Below, piece after piece: positions 56,204 to 64,000 of a DNA stretch of 64,000 nt (position 1 is the first letter of the stretch; the number at the start of each line of letters is the position of its first letter). The notes under the pieces were generated by a model. It saw only the letters and a program-made list of their open reading frames with translations. It searched no databases and was not told where the DNA came from. The position numbers were made by a program, and so were the translations under genes. The DNA lies in contig CANLOV010000003.1 of the NCBI GenBank assembly GCA_947492955.1, forward strand, positions 276,592 through 340,591. Reading direction: 5' to 3'. Source of the DNA: an uncultured Cellulophaga sp. (GTDB lineage Bacteria > Bacteroidota > Bacteroidia > Flavobacteriales > Flavobacteriaceae).

Positions 56204-56977
56204 TTAGTTCTTTTTTTCTTCTGTAACTACAGATAATTTATTGTTTTTTCTGTAAACAACGCTTTTTTGCTTAAAAAAATCCCAGATTTTAAGCTTATCG
56301 TGTGTATCTACCAAACTACTAAAAGAGGGGTCTATTTCACAGAAATACATAAAATCGTCTATTTTATCTAAGGGTATTTTTAAATCTTTAAGATAAATAG
56401 AATCTGCATAAAAAGCTTTTACCCTTTCAGTTCTTGCATATTTTTTATTTCTGGCAACACGCTCTTTTAACATTTTTGTTCGCCCTGTTATCCCATTAAT
56501 AATAGGGTTTAATGGCACAATACCGCCGCCAGATTTAGCCTCAAACAATTCTCTTTCTGCTTTTGTTGGTGGTATTACGTAGGCGTTAGGTAAACCTAAT
56601 GTAGAAGCTGTTACTACGGGCTCTATTTCTAATGTTTTTAAATCGTCTCCAATATCACCAGATAAATAAAATGGTTTTACTACAATCTCATCTAATTGGG
56701 TAAGTGCTTCTTCTAACAAAACATAAAGCTTAGCTTGTAAAAACACTTCTTGTGTTACTACTAGTTGTTTCTTTTTAAATTGCACCGCAGAAAACACTAA
56801 GGTATCGTTAAGGTTCGCACGAATAGAAAAAGAACCATCTATATCGGTAATAGTTGCCTTGTTTAGAGTTGTGTTTAAAACATGGGTTGCAGCTACATCG
56901 CCATCTTTACTAAACACCTTACCTGTTATCTCTTTAGAAAAAGTTTGTGCTTTTACCAAGAGACTTGTACATAACAA
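56204..56977 (-). CDS. Carboxypeptidase-regulatory-like domain protein (second of a pair)
   Basis: From the TTG at 56977 the frame gives 257 residues. In-frame codons farther upstream (to the stop at 57008-57010) read LRNSIFFVFLLC..., a better signal peptide, but only CTG or ATT could start it; the true start is unresolved. A carboxypeptidase-regulatory-like domain (about 15-100, GKVFSKDGDVAATHVLNTTL) is followed by a C-terminal region shared with the next gene (KIPLDKIDDFMYFCEIDPSF). It lies 16 bases after its paralogue. Confidence 0.75.
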   Translation of the reverse strand: MLCTSLLVKAQTFSKEITGKVFSKDGDVAATHVLNTTLNKATITDIDGSFSIRANLNDTLVFSAVQFKKKQLVVTQEVFLQAKLYVLLEEALTQLDEIVVKPFYLSGDIGDDLKTLEIEPVVTASTLGLPNAYVIPPTKAERELFEAKSGGGIVPLNPIINGITGRTKMLKERVARNKKYARTERVKAFYADSIYLKDLKIPLDKIDDFMYFCEIDPSFSSLVDTHDKLKIWDFFKQKSVVYRKNNKLSVVTEEKKN

Positions 56978-56993
56978 GAAAACAAAAAAAATA

Positions 56994-57737
56994 CTATTTC
57001 TCAGAATCTAACTGTTTTAAATAAGTTTTACTATGTGTTACTAAAAAATCTATTAAAGCAAACTCATTATCTTTCTTTAATAAAGATTGTGTTGGTATTT
57101 TAGTATCACAATAATGTAAAAAATTGTCAATCTGGTCTTTCGGTAATTTTAAATCAACCACAAAAAATCTATCATCATATACTTGTCGTAATACCTCACT
57201 TATTTTTAAAGGTTCTTTTTTCTCTTCTTTTTTATTAGACTTAAAAATTGCTTTAAAAAGGTTCACAAAATTAAGTCCATCCTTCATCCCACGAACATGT
57301 TGTGCTTCTGCAATATTTTCTACTTCGGTAGTACGATCTATCTCATAATCGTAGCCTTTAAACTCTTCATTTTTAAGCTCTATAAACTTTTCTTGATTTT
57401 CTGGTCCTACAACAACTTCATCTAGCTCCGTTACTTTTTCATTTACTTCAATTACAAGACGGTTATTTTTTAATATATCATTGGTAATCTCTACAACTTT
57501 TAACTGGTAATTAACTGCTGTAAAAACAAGTTGATCGCCATCTTTTACAGCAATAACAAACTCTCCTTTATCATTGGTTATCGTAGCATTTTCAGAAGTT
57601 GCATTAATAACATTTTCATTTACAACACTCGTATTTCTGTACAATACTTTACCTCTTAACAACTGCCTACCATCTTCTTGCGAGTACCCTACAGCCAAAA
57701 ACAACAAGGATATAAGTAAAAGAATATTGTTTTTCAT
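56994..57737 (-). CDS. Carboxypeptidase-regulatory-like domain protein (first of a pair)
   Basis: The 247-residue secreted protein has a signal peptide (NNILLLISLLFLAVGYSQ), then a carboxypeptidase-regulatory-like beta domain (GKVLYRNTSVVNENVINATS, NDKGEFVIAVKDGDQLVFTA) and a linker. The C-terminal segment (KLPKDQIDNFLHYCDTKIP) resembles KIPLDKIDDFMYFCEI in the neighbour, marking them as duplicates. Such domains usually belong to surface proteins, but no TonB barrel is attached. Function is unknown. Confidence 0.82.
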   Translation of the reverse strand: MKNNILLLISLLFLAVGYSQEDGRQLLRGKVLYRNTSVVNENVINATSENATITNDKGEFVIAVKDGDQLVFTAVNYQLKVVEITNDILKNNRLVIEVNEKVTELDEVVVGPENQEKFIELKNEEFKGYDYEIDRTTEVENIAEAQHVRGMKDGLNFVNLFKAIFKSNKKEEKKEPLKISEVLRQVYDDRFFVVDLKLPKDQIDNFLHYCDTKIPTQSLLKKDNEFALIDFLVTHSKTYLKQLDSEK

Positions 57738-57846
57738 AATTTTTAATTCATTGTTGTTTGTCCAAAGAAAAAGTAAGTTCTTGTTAAAAAAAAATATACC
57801 ACCATTAAACTTTTGTTAATTTGTACAAATAAAAAATAATTCTCTT

Positions 57847-58539
57847 TTGAAAAAATTACTTCTTGCTAGTACCTCTACACTATTTGGCGAATCTTATTTA
57901 GATTATTTATTAAAAGAATTAGAAAGCTTTTTTGCTACCACAGACACTATTACATTTATACCCTATGCCAGACCTAGTGGTATAACTCATGATGCTTATA
58001 CAGCAACTGTTCAAAAGGCTTTCTCTAAGATAAACAAAAAAGTAATAGGATTACACAGTTACAATAATCCAATTAAGGGAATTACAGAAGCTAAAGCTAT
58101 TTTTACAGGTGGAGGCAATACCTTTATGTTAGTACACCAATTGTACGAACAAAACCTTATGCAAATTTTAAAAGAAAAAATAGAAACAGGAACCCCGTAT
58201 TTGGGTACAAGCGCTGGGAGTAATATTGCTGGTATTTCTATGCAGAACACCAATGACATGCCTATTGTATACCCTAAAAGCTTTAAAACATTAGGCTTGG
58301 TAAATTTTAATATAAATGCACATTATATGGACCCAAACCCTAATAGCACCCATAATGGAGAAACTAGAGAAACAAGAATAAAAGAGTTTCATTGTTTTAA
58401 TAATACACCTGTAGTTGGCTTAAGAGAAGGAAGCTATATACAGGTAAACAACCAAGAAATTAAATTATTTGGTAAAGAAACAGCTCGTATTTTTTTACCC
58501 AACCAAAAATCTTACGAATCAAAATCATTTTCCTTTTAA
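57847..58539 (+). CDS. pepE: Dipeptidase E (peptidase S51)
   Basis: The 230-residue cytosolic enzyme releases N-terminal aspartate from dipeptides. The nucleophile Ser122 is in GTPYLGTSAGSNIAGI, next to the family motif AIFTGGGNTFMLVHQLYEQ, and the His region NAHYMDPNPNSTHNGETRE is present. Start is TTG; the N-terminal MKKLLLASTS matches homologues. It is divergent from the carboxypeptidase-like pair. Confidence 0.93.
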   Translation: MKKLLLASTSTLFGESYLDYLLKELESFFATTDTITFIPYARPSGITHDAYTATVQKAFSKINKKVIGLHSYNNPIKGITEAKAIFTGGGNTFMLVHQLYEQNLMQILKEKIETGTPYLGTSAGSNIAGISMQNTNDMPIVYPKSFKTLGLVNFNINAHYMDPNPNSTHNGETRETRIKEFHCFNNTPVVGLREGSYIQVNNQEIKLFGKETARIFLPNQKSYESKSFSF

Positions 58540-58732
58540 ATAATTAAACAATCGCTCTAAGACTTGTGCAAGTAACTAAAAAAACCGAATATAAAAATAT
58601 AGAATAAGTTATAAAAAAATACGTTATCATTTTAACCGTACGAAAGCGTATTTTATCTTATATATTTAGCTATATAGGTATATAATACTATTTTTGTAAA
58701 TACCTTAAACCTAAAGTAAACCTCTTATAATT

Positions 58733-61651
58733 ATGAAATTAAAACCAATATTTCTATTATTTGTTTTATGTATTACTAATATCAATGCTCAAATAAAAAT
58801 AGGAGATGACCCCCAAAATTTACATTCGCAATCACTTTTAGAATTAAATAGCTTAGATAAAGCTTTAGTTATAACTAGAATTTCAGATGTTCAAATGCTT
58901 GCTATGACTCCTCTAGAGGGAGCTATGGTTTATAACACTGATTTTGAATGCATATTTCAATACACAGGTACTACATGGATAAATTTATGCGAAGCCTTCG
59001 GAGACACTTTTGAGCTCAATGGAGACGATACCATAAGAGTTGAGAATCCAACCGATACTAATATTTTTAATCTAAGAGTAGGTATAATTAACGGGACCTC
59101 TAATATACAAGATGCATCTATTACTACAGAAAAATTACAAGATGGAGCCATAGGCCCTAACAAAATAGCAGAAAATGCTATTTCAGATTTCCAATTAGAC
59201 AAAGCAAATATTTCAATTAGTGGTTTTGCTGAACCTATAGAAAATTTAAATTTAGGCAATTATAGAATTATAAATATTGATACACCTATAGATGATCAAG
59301 ATGCAGCCACTAAAAAATATGTAGATGATGCTACCAATGAATTAAATGAACTTGCTGACGGTACAATATATATTGGTGATAACACCAATACAGCCCAAGA
59401 AGTCTCTATTACTGGTGATATTTTAATAGATAATACAGGATTCGTAACTATACAGCCTAACGTCATAGATAATGGTAAAATTTTAGATGAAGCTGTAAAC
59501 TCAGCTAAAATTGAAGACCTAACTATTATAAATGATGATATTTCTGCTACTGCTGCCATAGAAGGCTCTAAAATAAATCCAGACTTTGGAAATCAAAACA
59601 TAGTAACAACTGGAACACTAGAAGCAGTAAACACTACTATAAATGGTATATTAGAAATAACTGGGCAAACTACTATTAATGCAGGTGCTAACGCTACTAG
59701 TTTACCAACAGACAGAGGAACTAACAATCAAGTATTAACAACAGACGGAGCTGGGATTTCCTCTTGGACTACTATTAGTACTATTCCAACACTTACCGAT
59801 GCTCAAATTGTAGTTTCTGATGGAGCTACGCCAACAGCAACTACAATTTCTGGTGATGCATCTATTACCAACGATGGAACATTAACTATTGCTAATGATG
59901 CTGTTAATTCTGCTAAAATTGATGACGGTACTATTATTGGAGATGATATTGATAATGATGCAATAACTACTGTTAAAATTTTAGATGCAAACATTACCAA
60001 TGCTAAACTAGATAAAGGCAATATACCCTTAAGTGGATTTGGAGCAGCTGCAACAGATATTGATTTGGGAACTAATAAATTAATAAATGTTGTTGACCCA
60101 ACTGACCCTCAAGACGCAGCTACCAGAAATTATGTAGACACTTCTATAGGTTCAATAAATACATTAAACGACGGTTTAATTTATTTAGGTAGCGCAACCA
60201 ATAATGCAATACAAGTAGCTATTTCTGGAGATGCAATTATTAGTAACACAGGGATTTTAACTATTGAAGATGATGCTATTAATACTAACAAAATAAACGA
60301 TGAAACAATTACAAATATTGATATTGCTACTACAGCTGCAATCGATGGAACTAAAATAAATCCAAACTTTGGAACTCAAAATATAACTACAACAGGTACA
60401 CTGGCTTCTGGTAACGCAACCATAACTGGAACTCTAGGTGTTTCAGGACAAACTACTATAAATACAGGTGCTAATTCAACAAATTTACCAACAGATAGAG
60501 GAACAGCCAATCAAGTTTTAACTACTGATGGTGCTGGAGCTGCAAATTGGACATCCTTAACTGGTATCCCTACGCTTACTAGTGCTCAAATTGTTGTTGC
60601 TAATGCAACTGGTGTTCCTACTGCTACTACAATGACTGGTGATGCTTCTATTAATGATGTTGGAGCTTTAACTATTTCTCCTAATATTATTGACAATGCG
60701 GATATTTCCAATACAGCTGCAATCGATGGAACTAAAATAAATCCAAACTTTGGAACTCAAAATATAACTACAACTGGAACTACTACTATTGGTGCTAATA
60801 CGATAACAAATATTGACGGCGTAAACGGACAAGTATTAACCACTAATGGAGCAGGTAATGCTACATGGTCTACTGCTAATAATTTAGCTAACAATGATTT
60901 AACCCAAACTATCTCTCAAAATAGAAGCTATAATTTAAATGGTAGTAATTTAAATTTTACAGGTACAGGTAGTGTTGTTATAGGTGCAAATGTACCTGGC
61001 TCAAATAAATTAAGAATAGATGGTACAACACGAACATCTGGTCTTAATAACTCTCCTGGCACAAATAACCAACCATCATATCGATTCAGTGATGATTCTA
61101 ATACGGGAATGTATAGAGATTCACCTGATCAACTTGCATTCTCAACAGGTGGCACAGAAGCGTTAAGAATAAACGCTTCGCAAAATATTACAACAACTGG
61201 TAATTTAAACATTTCTGGAGTAACAACTATAAATAATGGAGCCAATTCAACAACCTTACCAACCGATAGAGGAACAGCTGACCAAGTATTAACTACTGAT
61301 GGAGCTGGTAATGCCACTTGGCAAGCTCCATCAGTCGTTGCCATGGGAATGGTTAATAGACAAGCAGATGGAGCAACAAATCCTGTTAATCCAACAAAAG
61401 AAAAAGGAGCTACAACTACTCGTACAGGAACTGGGTTATACACAGTAACTTTTGATACTGGTAACGAAAGAAATGATGGGTTATATACAATTCAATTAAC
61501 ATTATTGGGCACATCAACTGCTCGTACAATTAAGGTATTTGCTAATTCATCAATTTCCGCTCCAAACACAACTAGATTTATAGTTGAAACTACAGATGAT
61601 ACGGGAACTAGAGTAGATTCAGCATGGTATTATACTGTAACAGATTTTTAA
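58733..61651 (+). CDS. Long repeat surface protein with tail-fibre-like segments
   Basis: The 972-residue secreted protein has a signal peptide (LFVLCITNINAQ), an N-terminal module (IGDDPQNLHSQSLLELNSLD ... PLEGAMVYNTD) shared with the gene at 63029, and a long region (about 100-850) of repeats such as NLPTDRGTANQVLTTDGAGA and KINPNFGTQNITTTGT. Around residue 780-830 it has YRFSDDSNTGMYRDSPDQLA, resembling phage tail-fibre/spike repeats, and ends in a beta-rich domain (about 870-972). It is probably a trimeric or fibrous surface protein. No S74 autoprotease was seen. Confidence 0.82.
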   Translation: MKLKPIFLLFVLCITNINAQIKIGDDPQNLHSQSLLELNSLDKALVITRISDVQMLAMTPLEGAMVYNTDFECIFQYTGTTWINLCEAFGDTFELNGDDTIRVENPTDTNIFNLRVGIINGTSNIQDASITTEKLQDGAIGPNKIAENAISDFQLDKANISISGFAEPIENLNLGNYRIINIDTPIDDQDAATKKYVDDATNELNELADGTIYIGDNTNTAQEVSITGDILIDNTGFVTIQPNVIDNGKILDEAVNSAKIEDLTIINDDISATAAIEGSKINPDFGNQNIVTTGTLEAVNTTINGILEITGQTTINAGANATSLPTDRGTNNQVLTTDGAGISSWTTISTIPTLTDAQIVVSDGATPTATTISGDASITNDGTLTIANDAVNSAKIDDGTIIGDDIDNDAITTVKILDANITNAKLDKGNIPLSGFGAAATDIDLGTNKLINVVDPTDPQDAATRNYVDTSIGSINTLNDGLIYLGSATNNAIQVAISGDAIISNTGILTIEDDAINTNKINDETITNIDIATTAAIDGTKINPNFGTQNITTTGTLASGNATITGTLGVSGQTTINTGANSTNLPTDRGTANQVLTTDGAGAANWTSLTGIPTLTSAQIVVANATGVPTATTMTGDASINDVGALTISPNIIDNADISNTAAIDGTKINPNFGTQNITTTGTTTIGANTITNIDGVNGQVLTTNGAGNATWSTANNLANNDLTQTISQNRSYNLNGSNLNFTGTGSVVIGANVPGSNKLRIDGTTRTSGLNNSPGTNNQPSYRFSDDSNTGMYRDSPDQLAFSTGGTEALRINASQNITTTGNLNISGVTTINNGANSTTLPTDRGTADQVLTTDGAGNATWQAPSVVAMGMVNRQADGATNPVNPTKEKGATTTRTGTGLYTVTFDTGNERNDGLYTIQLTLLGTSTARTIKVFANSSISAPNTTRFIVETTDDTGTRVDSAWYYTVTDF
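60332..60393 (+). repeat. 62-base exact repeat (second copy 60713-60774)
   Basis: The segment starting ACAGCTGCAATCGATGGAAC is identical at both positions, 381 bases (127 codons) apart, within the repeat protein. It encodes TAAIDGTKINPNFGTQNITT. Nucleotide identity beyond what protein conservation requires suggests recent duplication or gene conversion. Confidence 0.85.
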
Positions 61652-61653
61652 TT

Positions 61654-62814
61654 ATGAAGCAGCTACTCTATATATTTATTTGCTTTATAAGCATAAATCT
61701 TAGCGCACAAACTGCCCTTTACAATAGCACAAGCAGTACTATTGGTTTTGGTACAGGTGCACAAATAGGTTTTCATACCAACCTAATAAATAATGGCACT
61801 TTTAATGATAATGAAGGCTTTGTTGGTTTTTATGGTAGAAACCCCATAAATATAAGTGGTATGTTTTCCCCTGTTTTTTATAATACAGAACTTTTTCTTT
61901 TTAACAACCTATCTTTAGATATACCCATTACCGTTACTAACAATACAAATTTCATACAAGGCAACATAGTTACACCACGTAATTTAGAAACCATTTATGT
62001 AAATTACCTACAAAATGCAACGCCAAATGGTGCAAATGATAATTCAAAAGTAGATGGCTATGTAATAGCCAACAACGAACAACGTTTTAATTTTCCTGTA
62101 GGAGATGCTGAATACTACCGACCATTAATTATAAACTCAGATGCTGTAAATATACAAACTAGATGCGCATATTATTCAGAAAACCCGAATACCCCTTCTA
62201 CATTCTCTTCTAAGGTGTTTCCTACTGTAAGAAAACCTAGAGTCATAGATTATATTAGTAACAGAGAATTTTGGCATTTAGTAGGTAACCAAACTTCTAA
62301 TATAATACTTAGCTGGAATCTTAGAAGTAGTTTAGCTGCTGTTACAGATGATATTACAACTATTATTGTAGTAGGGTGGAGTAAAAACCAACAACGCTGG
62401 GTAAACTTAGGTAATATAGCTTCTTCAGGAGATGTTATTGAAGGTATTGTAATATCTGACAGTTTTATCCCTAACGATTATGAAATTATTACCTTAGGTG
62501 CATTAGGTACTCCCACAGAAATACTAACACTTGGCAATTATATAGTTACACCAAATGAAGACGGAAAAAACGATGAACTCATTATAGAAGAAGTAGAAGC
62601 GCTATCCCCGAATAATCATATTCAAATTTTTGACCGCAATGGCTTAAAAGTATTTGAAAAAGAAAACTATAGAAATGAGTTTAATGGTTTTTCTAATACC
62701 GGTAATTTTGTAATACAACAAAATAAAGGCTTACCTTCTGGTGTTTATTTTTATATTATACACTTAAAAGATTTAGAAATAAATTACCAAGGCTTCTTGT
62801 ATTTAACTAGATAG
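61654..62814 (+). CDS. Secreted protein with gliding-motility C-terminal (type IX sorting) domain
   Basis: The 386-residue protein has a signal peptide (MKQLLYIFICFISINLSAQ), a beta-rich body, and a C-terminal type B sorting domain of the CHU_C kind (NYIVTPNEDGKNDELIIEEV, IQIFDRNGLKVFEKENYRNE, GVYFYIIHL). Such proteins pass the outer membrane by the type IX system. The ATG at 61654 is chosen because it starts the signal peptide. It lies 2 bases after the repeat gene, so the two are co-transcribed and may assemble together. Confidence 0.9.
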   Translation: MKQLLYIFICFISINLSAQTALYNSTSSTIGFGTGAQIGFHTNLINNGTFNDNEGFVGFYGRNPINISGMFSPVFYNTELFLFNNLSLDIPITVTNNTNFIQGNIVTPRNLETIYVNYLQNATPNGANDNSKVDGYVIANNEQRFNFPVGDAEYYRPLIINSDAVNIQTRCAYYSENPNTPSTFSSKVFPTVRKPRVIDYISNREFWHLVGNQTSNIILSWNLRSSLAAVTDDITTIIVVGWSKNQQRWVNLGNIASSGDVIEGIVISDSFIPNDYEIITLGALGTPTEILTLGNYIVTPNEDGKNDELIIEEVEALSPNNHIQIFDRNGLKVFEKENYRNEFNGFSNTGNFVIQQNKGLPSGVYFYIIHLKDLEINYQGFLYLTR

Positions 62815-63028
62815 GAAAAAAGAAGAAATATTACCACTCCAAAACTTCCACCAAACGCTGAAAAGCTTAAAAAAATCGACAAAATACACTTTTGAAAGTT
62901 AAATCTTACAATAATGTAAGTTAAATATACATACTTTTCTTACTATTTACACAACAAATACTACTGTATACGCATACTTTTTCATAAATTTACTTTATTA
63001 ACTAGCATAACCATTAATAAATCTAATA

Positions 63029-64000
63029 ATGAAAAAGTTCCTCTACACAATATTTTTATTGTTTGTATCATACTCATATGCGCAAGTAAAAGTTGGAGAT
63101 AATATTAATAGTATAGATGCAAATTCTATTCTAGAATTAGAAAGTGCCACCAAAGTTTTTGTAGTAACAAGAGTAACCTCAGTTCAAATGAATGCTATTA
63201 CTCCTTTAGAAGGAGCATTGGTATATAATACTGATCAGGATTGTTTACACCAATACAAAAACAATACTTGGGAAAGTCTTTGTACCAACGTAAGTGCTAA
63301 CGAAACAATAACCGCTTTAATAGATAATAACGATGGCACATTTACCTATACCAATGAAGCTGGCACGCCGTCCATAATTGCTAAAGCAAATCTTGTAGAT
63401 AATGGAGATGGCACCTATACATTTACAAGCGGATCAACATCATCTATCCAATTAAATACAAATGCAAACTCTAACCCATATGATGGTACAACATCTGGTT
63501 TAGCTGCTACTAATGTACAAGAAGCCATAGACCAAATAGCAGCTGGTGCAATTTCAGGAACTGGTGATATTACATCTTCTGACATCAACATAACAAATGG
63601 AACAGATGCAGTAATTAAAGATATAACACTTACTATTGCCAATGATGCCATTACTGCCGATAAAATAAATAGTAATATAGCAGGTAATGGTTTAACTCAA
63701 AATGCTACCACAGGTGCTTTAGAAGTAGATGTTGCTGCTTTAACTGGTGACGGAAATATAAACTCTACAAATGCTACTATTGATGTAGGCGGAGATACCA
63801 ACGCACTACTAGGCAATGTTACCTTAGATGTTGCAGATGATGCTATTACTGCCGATAAGATAAATAGTAATATAGCTGGCAATGGTTTAACTCAAAATGC
63901 TACCACTGGTGCTTTAGAAGTAAATGTTGCTGCTTTAACTGGTGACGGAAATATAAACTCTACAAATGCTACTATTGATGTAGGCGGAGATACCAACGCA
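63029..64000 (+). CDS. Second repeat surface protein, N-terminal part (runs off window)
   Basis: The first 324 codons are visible. Signal peptide MKKFLYTIFLLFVSYSYAQ is followed by the module VKVGDNINSIDANSILELES ... PLEGALVYNTDQD, like the gene at 58733. After residue 205 a 65-residue repeat begins, and two copies (the second cut by the end) are seen. The 214-base gap before the gene holds a small hairpin (62905-62920) but no gene. Function as for its relative: probably fibrous and surface exposed. Confidence 0.85.
   Translation, partial: MKKFLYTIFLLFVSYSYAQVKVGDNINSIDANSILELESATKVFVVTRVTSVQMNAITPLEGALVYNTDQDCLHQYKNNTWESLCTNVSANETITALIDNNDGTFTYTNEAGTPSIIAKANLVDNGDGTYTFTSGSTSSIQLNTNANSNPYDGTTSGLAATNVQEAIDQIAAGAISGTGDITSSDINITNGTDAVIKDITLTIANDAITADKINSNIAGNGLTQNATTGALEVDVAALTGDGNINSTNATIDVGGDTNALLGNVTLDVADDAITADKINSNIAGNGLTQNATTGALEVNVAALTGDGNINSTNATIDVGGDTNA
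63644..64000 (+). repeat. 195-base tandem repeat, first copy 63644-63838, second 63839 onward
   Basis: The two copies differ at only about five positions over the visible overlap. The unit encodes DAITADKINSNIAGNGLTQN followed by a stretch ending VTLDVAD. More copies are probable beyond the window. Confidence 0.9.

Noticed and set aside
58957-59559. Minus-strand open frames inside the repeat protein
   Set aside because: They mirror the repeats of the plus-strand gene and have no start context or domain signal.
60332-60774. Repeats as a CRISPR array
   Set aside because: The repeats are in frame in a coding sequence, and spacing and unit length do not fit direct repeats with spacers.
58733-61651. 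Repeat gene as a prophage tail fibre
   Set aside because: It has a signal peptide and the neighbour carries a type IX sorting domain; no other phage gene is in reach.

Overview
The window is AT-rich chromosomal DNA from a member of the Bacteroidota, most likely a marine or aquatic Flavobacteriaceae species. The evidence is a gliding-motility/type IX secretion C-terminal sorting domain (61654-62814), several upstream boxes of the flavobacterial TAnnTTTG type, TonB-dependent receptor and FecI/FecR genes, DUF6702-like and carboxypeptidase-regulatory-like proteins, and gene orders typical of the family (PASTA-ddl-coaD; rsfS-ftsH-LUD-cdsA-psd-ACBP). No rRNA, tRNA, CRISPR array, integrase or transposase was seen.

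Layout. 1-13361 is mostly housekeeping: cell wall (PASTA protein, Ddl), CoA (CoaD), a PAS histidine kinase with its response regulator, an M14 peptidase, Nudix, PyrE, BirA, RsfS, FtsH and a phospholipid-synthesis run (CdsA, Psd, acyl-CoA-binding protein). 13362-21617 holds a frameshifted small lipoprotein, a sulfurtransferase, a hydrolase, a beta-barrel protein, a large hybrid kinase, FolD and Ffh. 21752-27728 is a surface-signalling locus: a modular lipoprotein facing an ECF sigma factor, a FecR anti-sigma factor and a TonB receptor with an STN domain. 30585-35169 is a lipid-related operon under a GbsR/MarR-type regulator, with three matching palindromic operators, followed by an ECF sigma/zinc-finger pair. 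36130-45826 carries GcvP, a KASIII-methyltransferase-SDR trio, kynurenine monooxygenase, a ClpP-type peptidase and kynureninase.

45914-51384 is the accessory region and the most interesting part. Two modules have the same layout. In each, a small cytosolic protein (a paralogous pair, about 76% identical) is divergent from an HTH regulator. The regulator's 3' end overlaps, tail to tail, a small MNN... protein that ends an opposing operon of small four-helix membrane proteins. In the second module the membrane protein is present as four tandem units, two of them fused in one gene. Every gene junction has the same 8-base ATGAATAA stop/start overlap. I do not recognise these families, and the system may be undescribed.

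51676-64000 returns to core and surface functions: O-methyltransferase, PAP2 phosphatase, a TatA-type protein, an M1 aminopeptidase, two paralogous carboxypeptidase-regulatory-like proteins, peptidase E, and a surface cluster of two long repeat proteins with phage-tail-fibre-like segments flanking a type IX-sorted protein. The second repeat protein runs off the end of the window.
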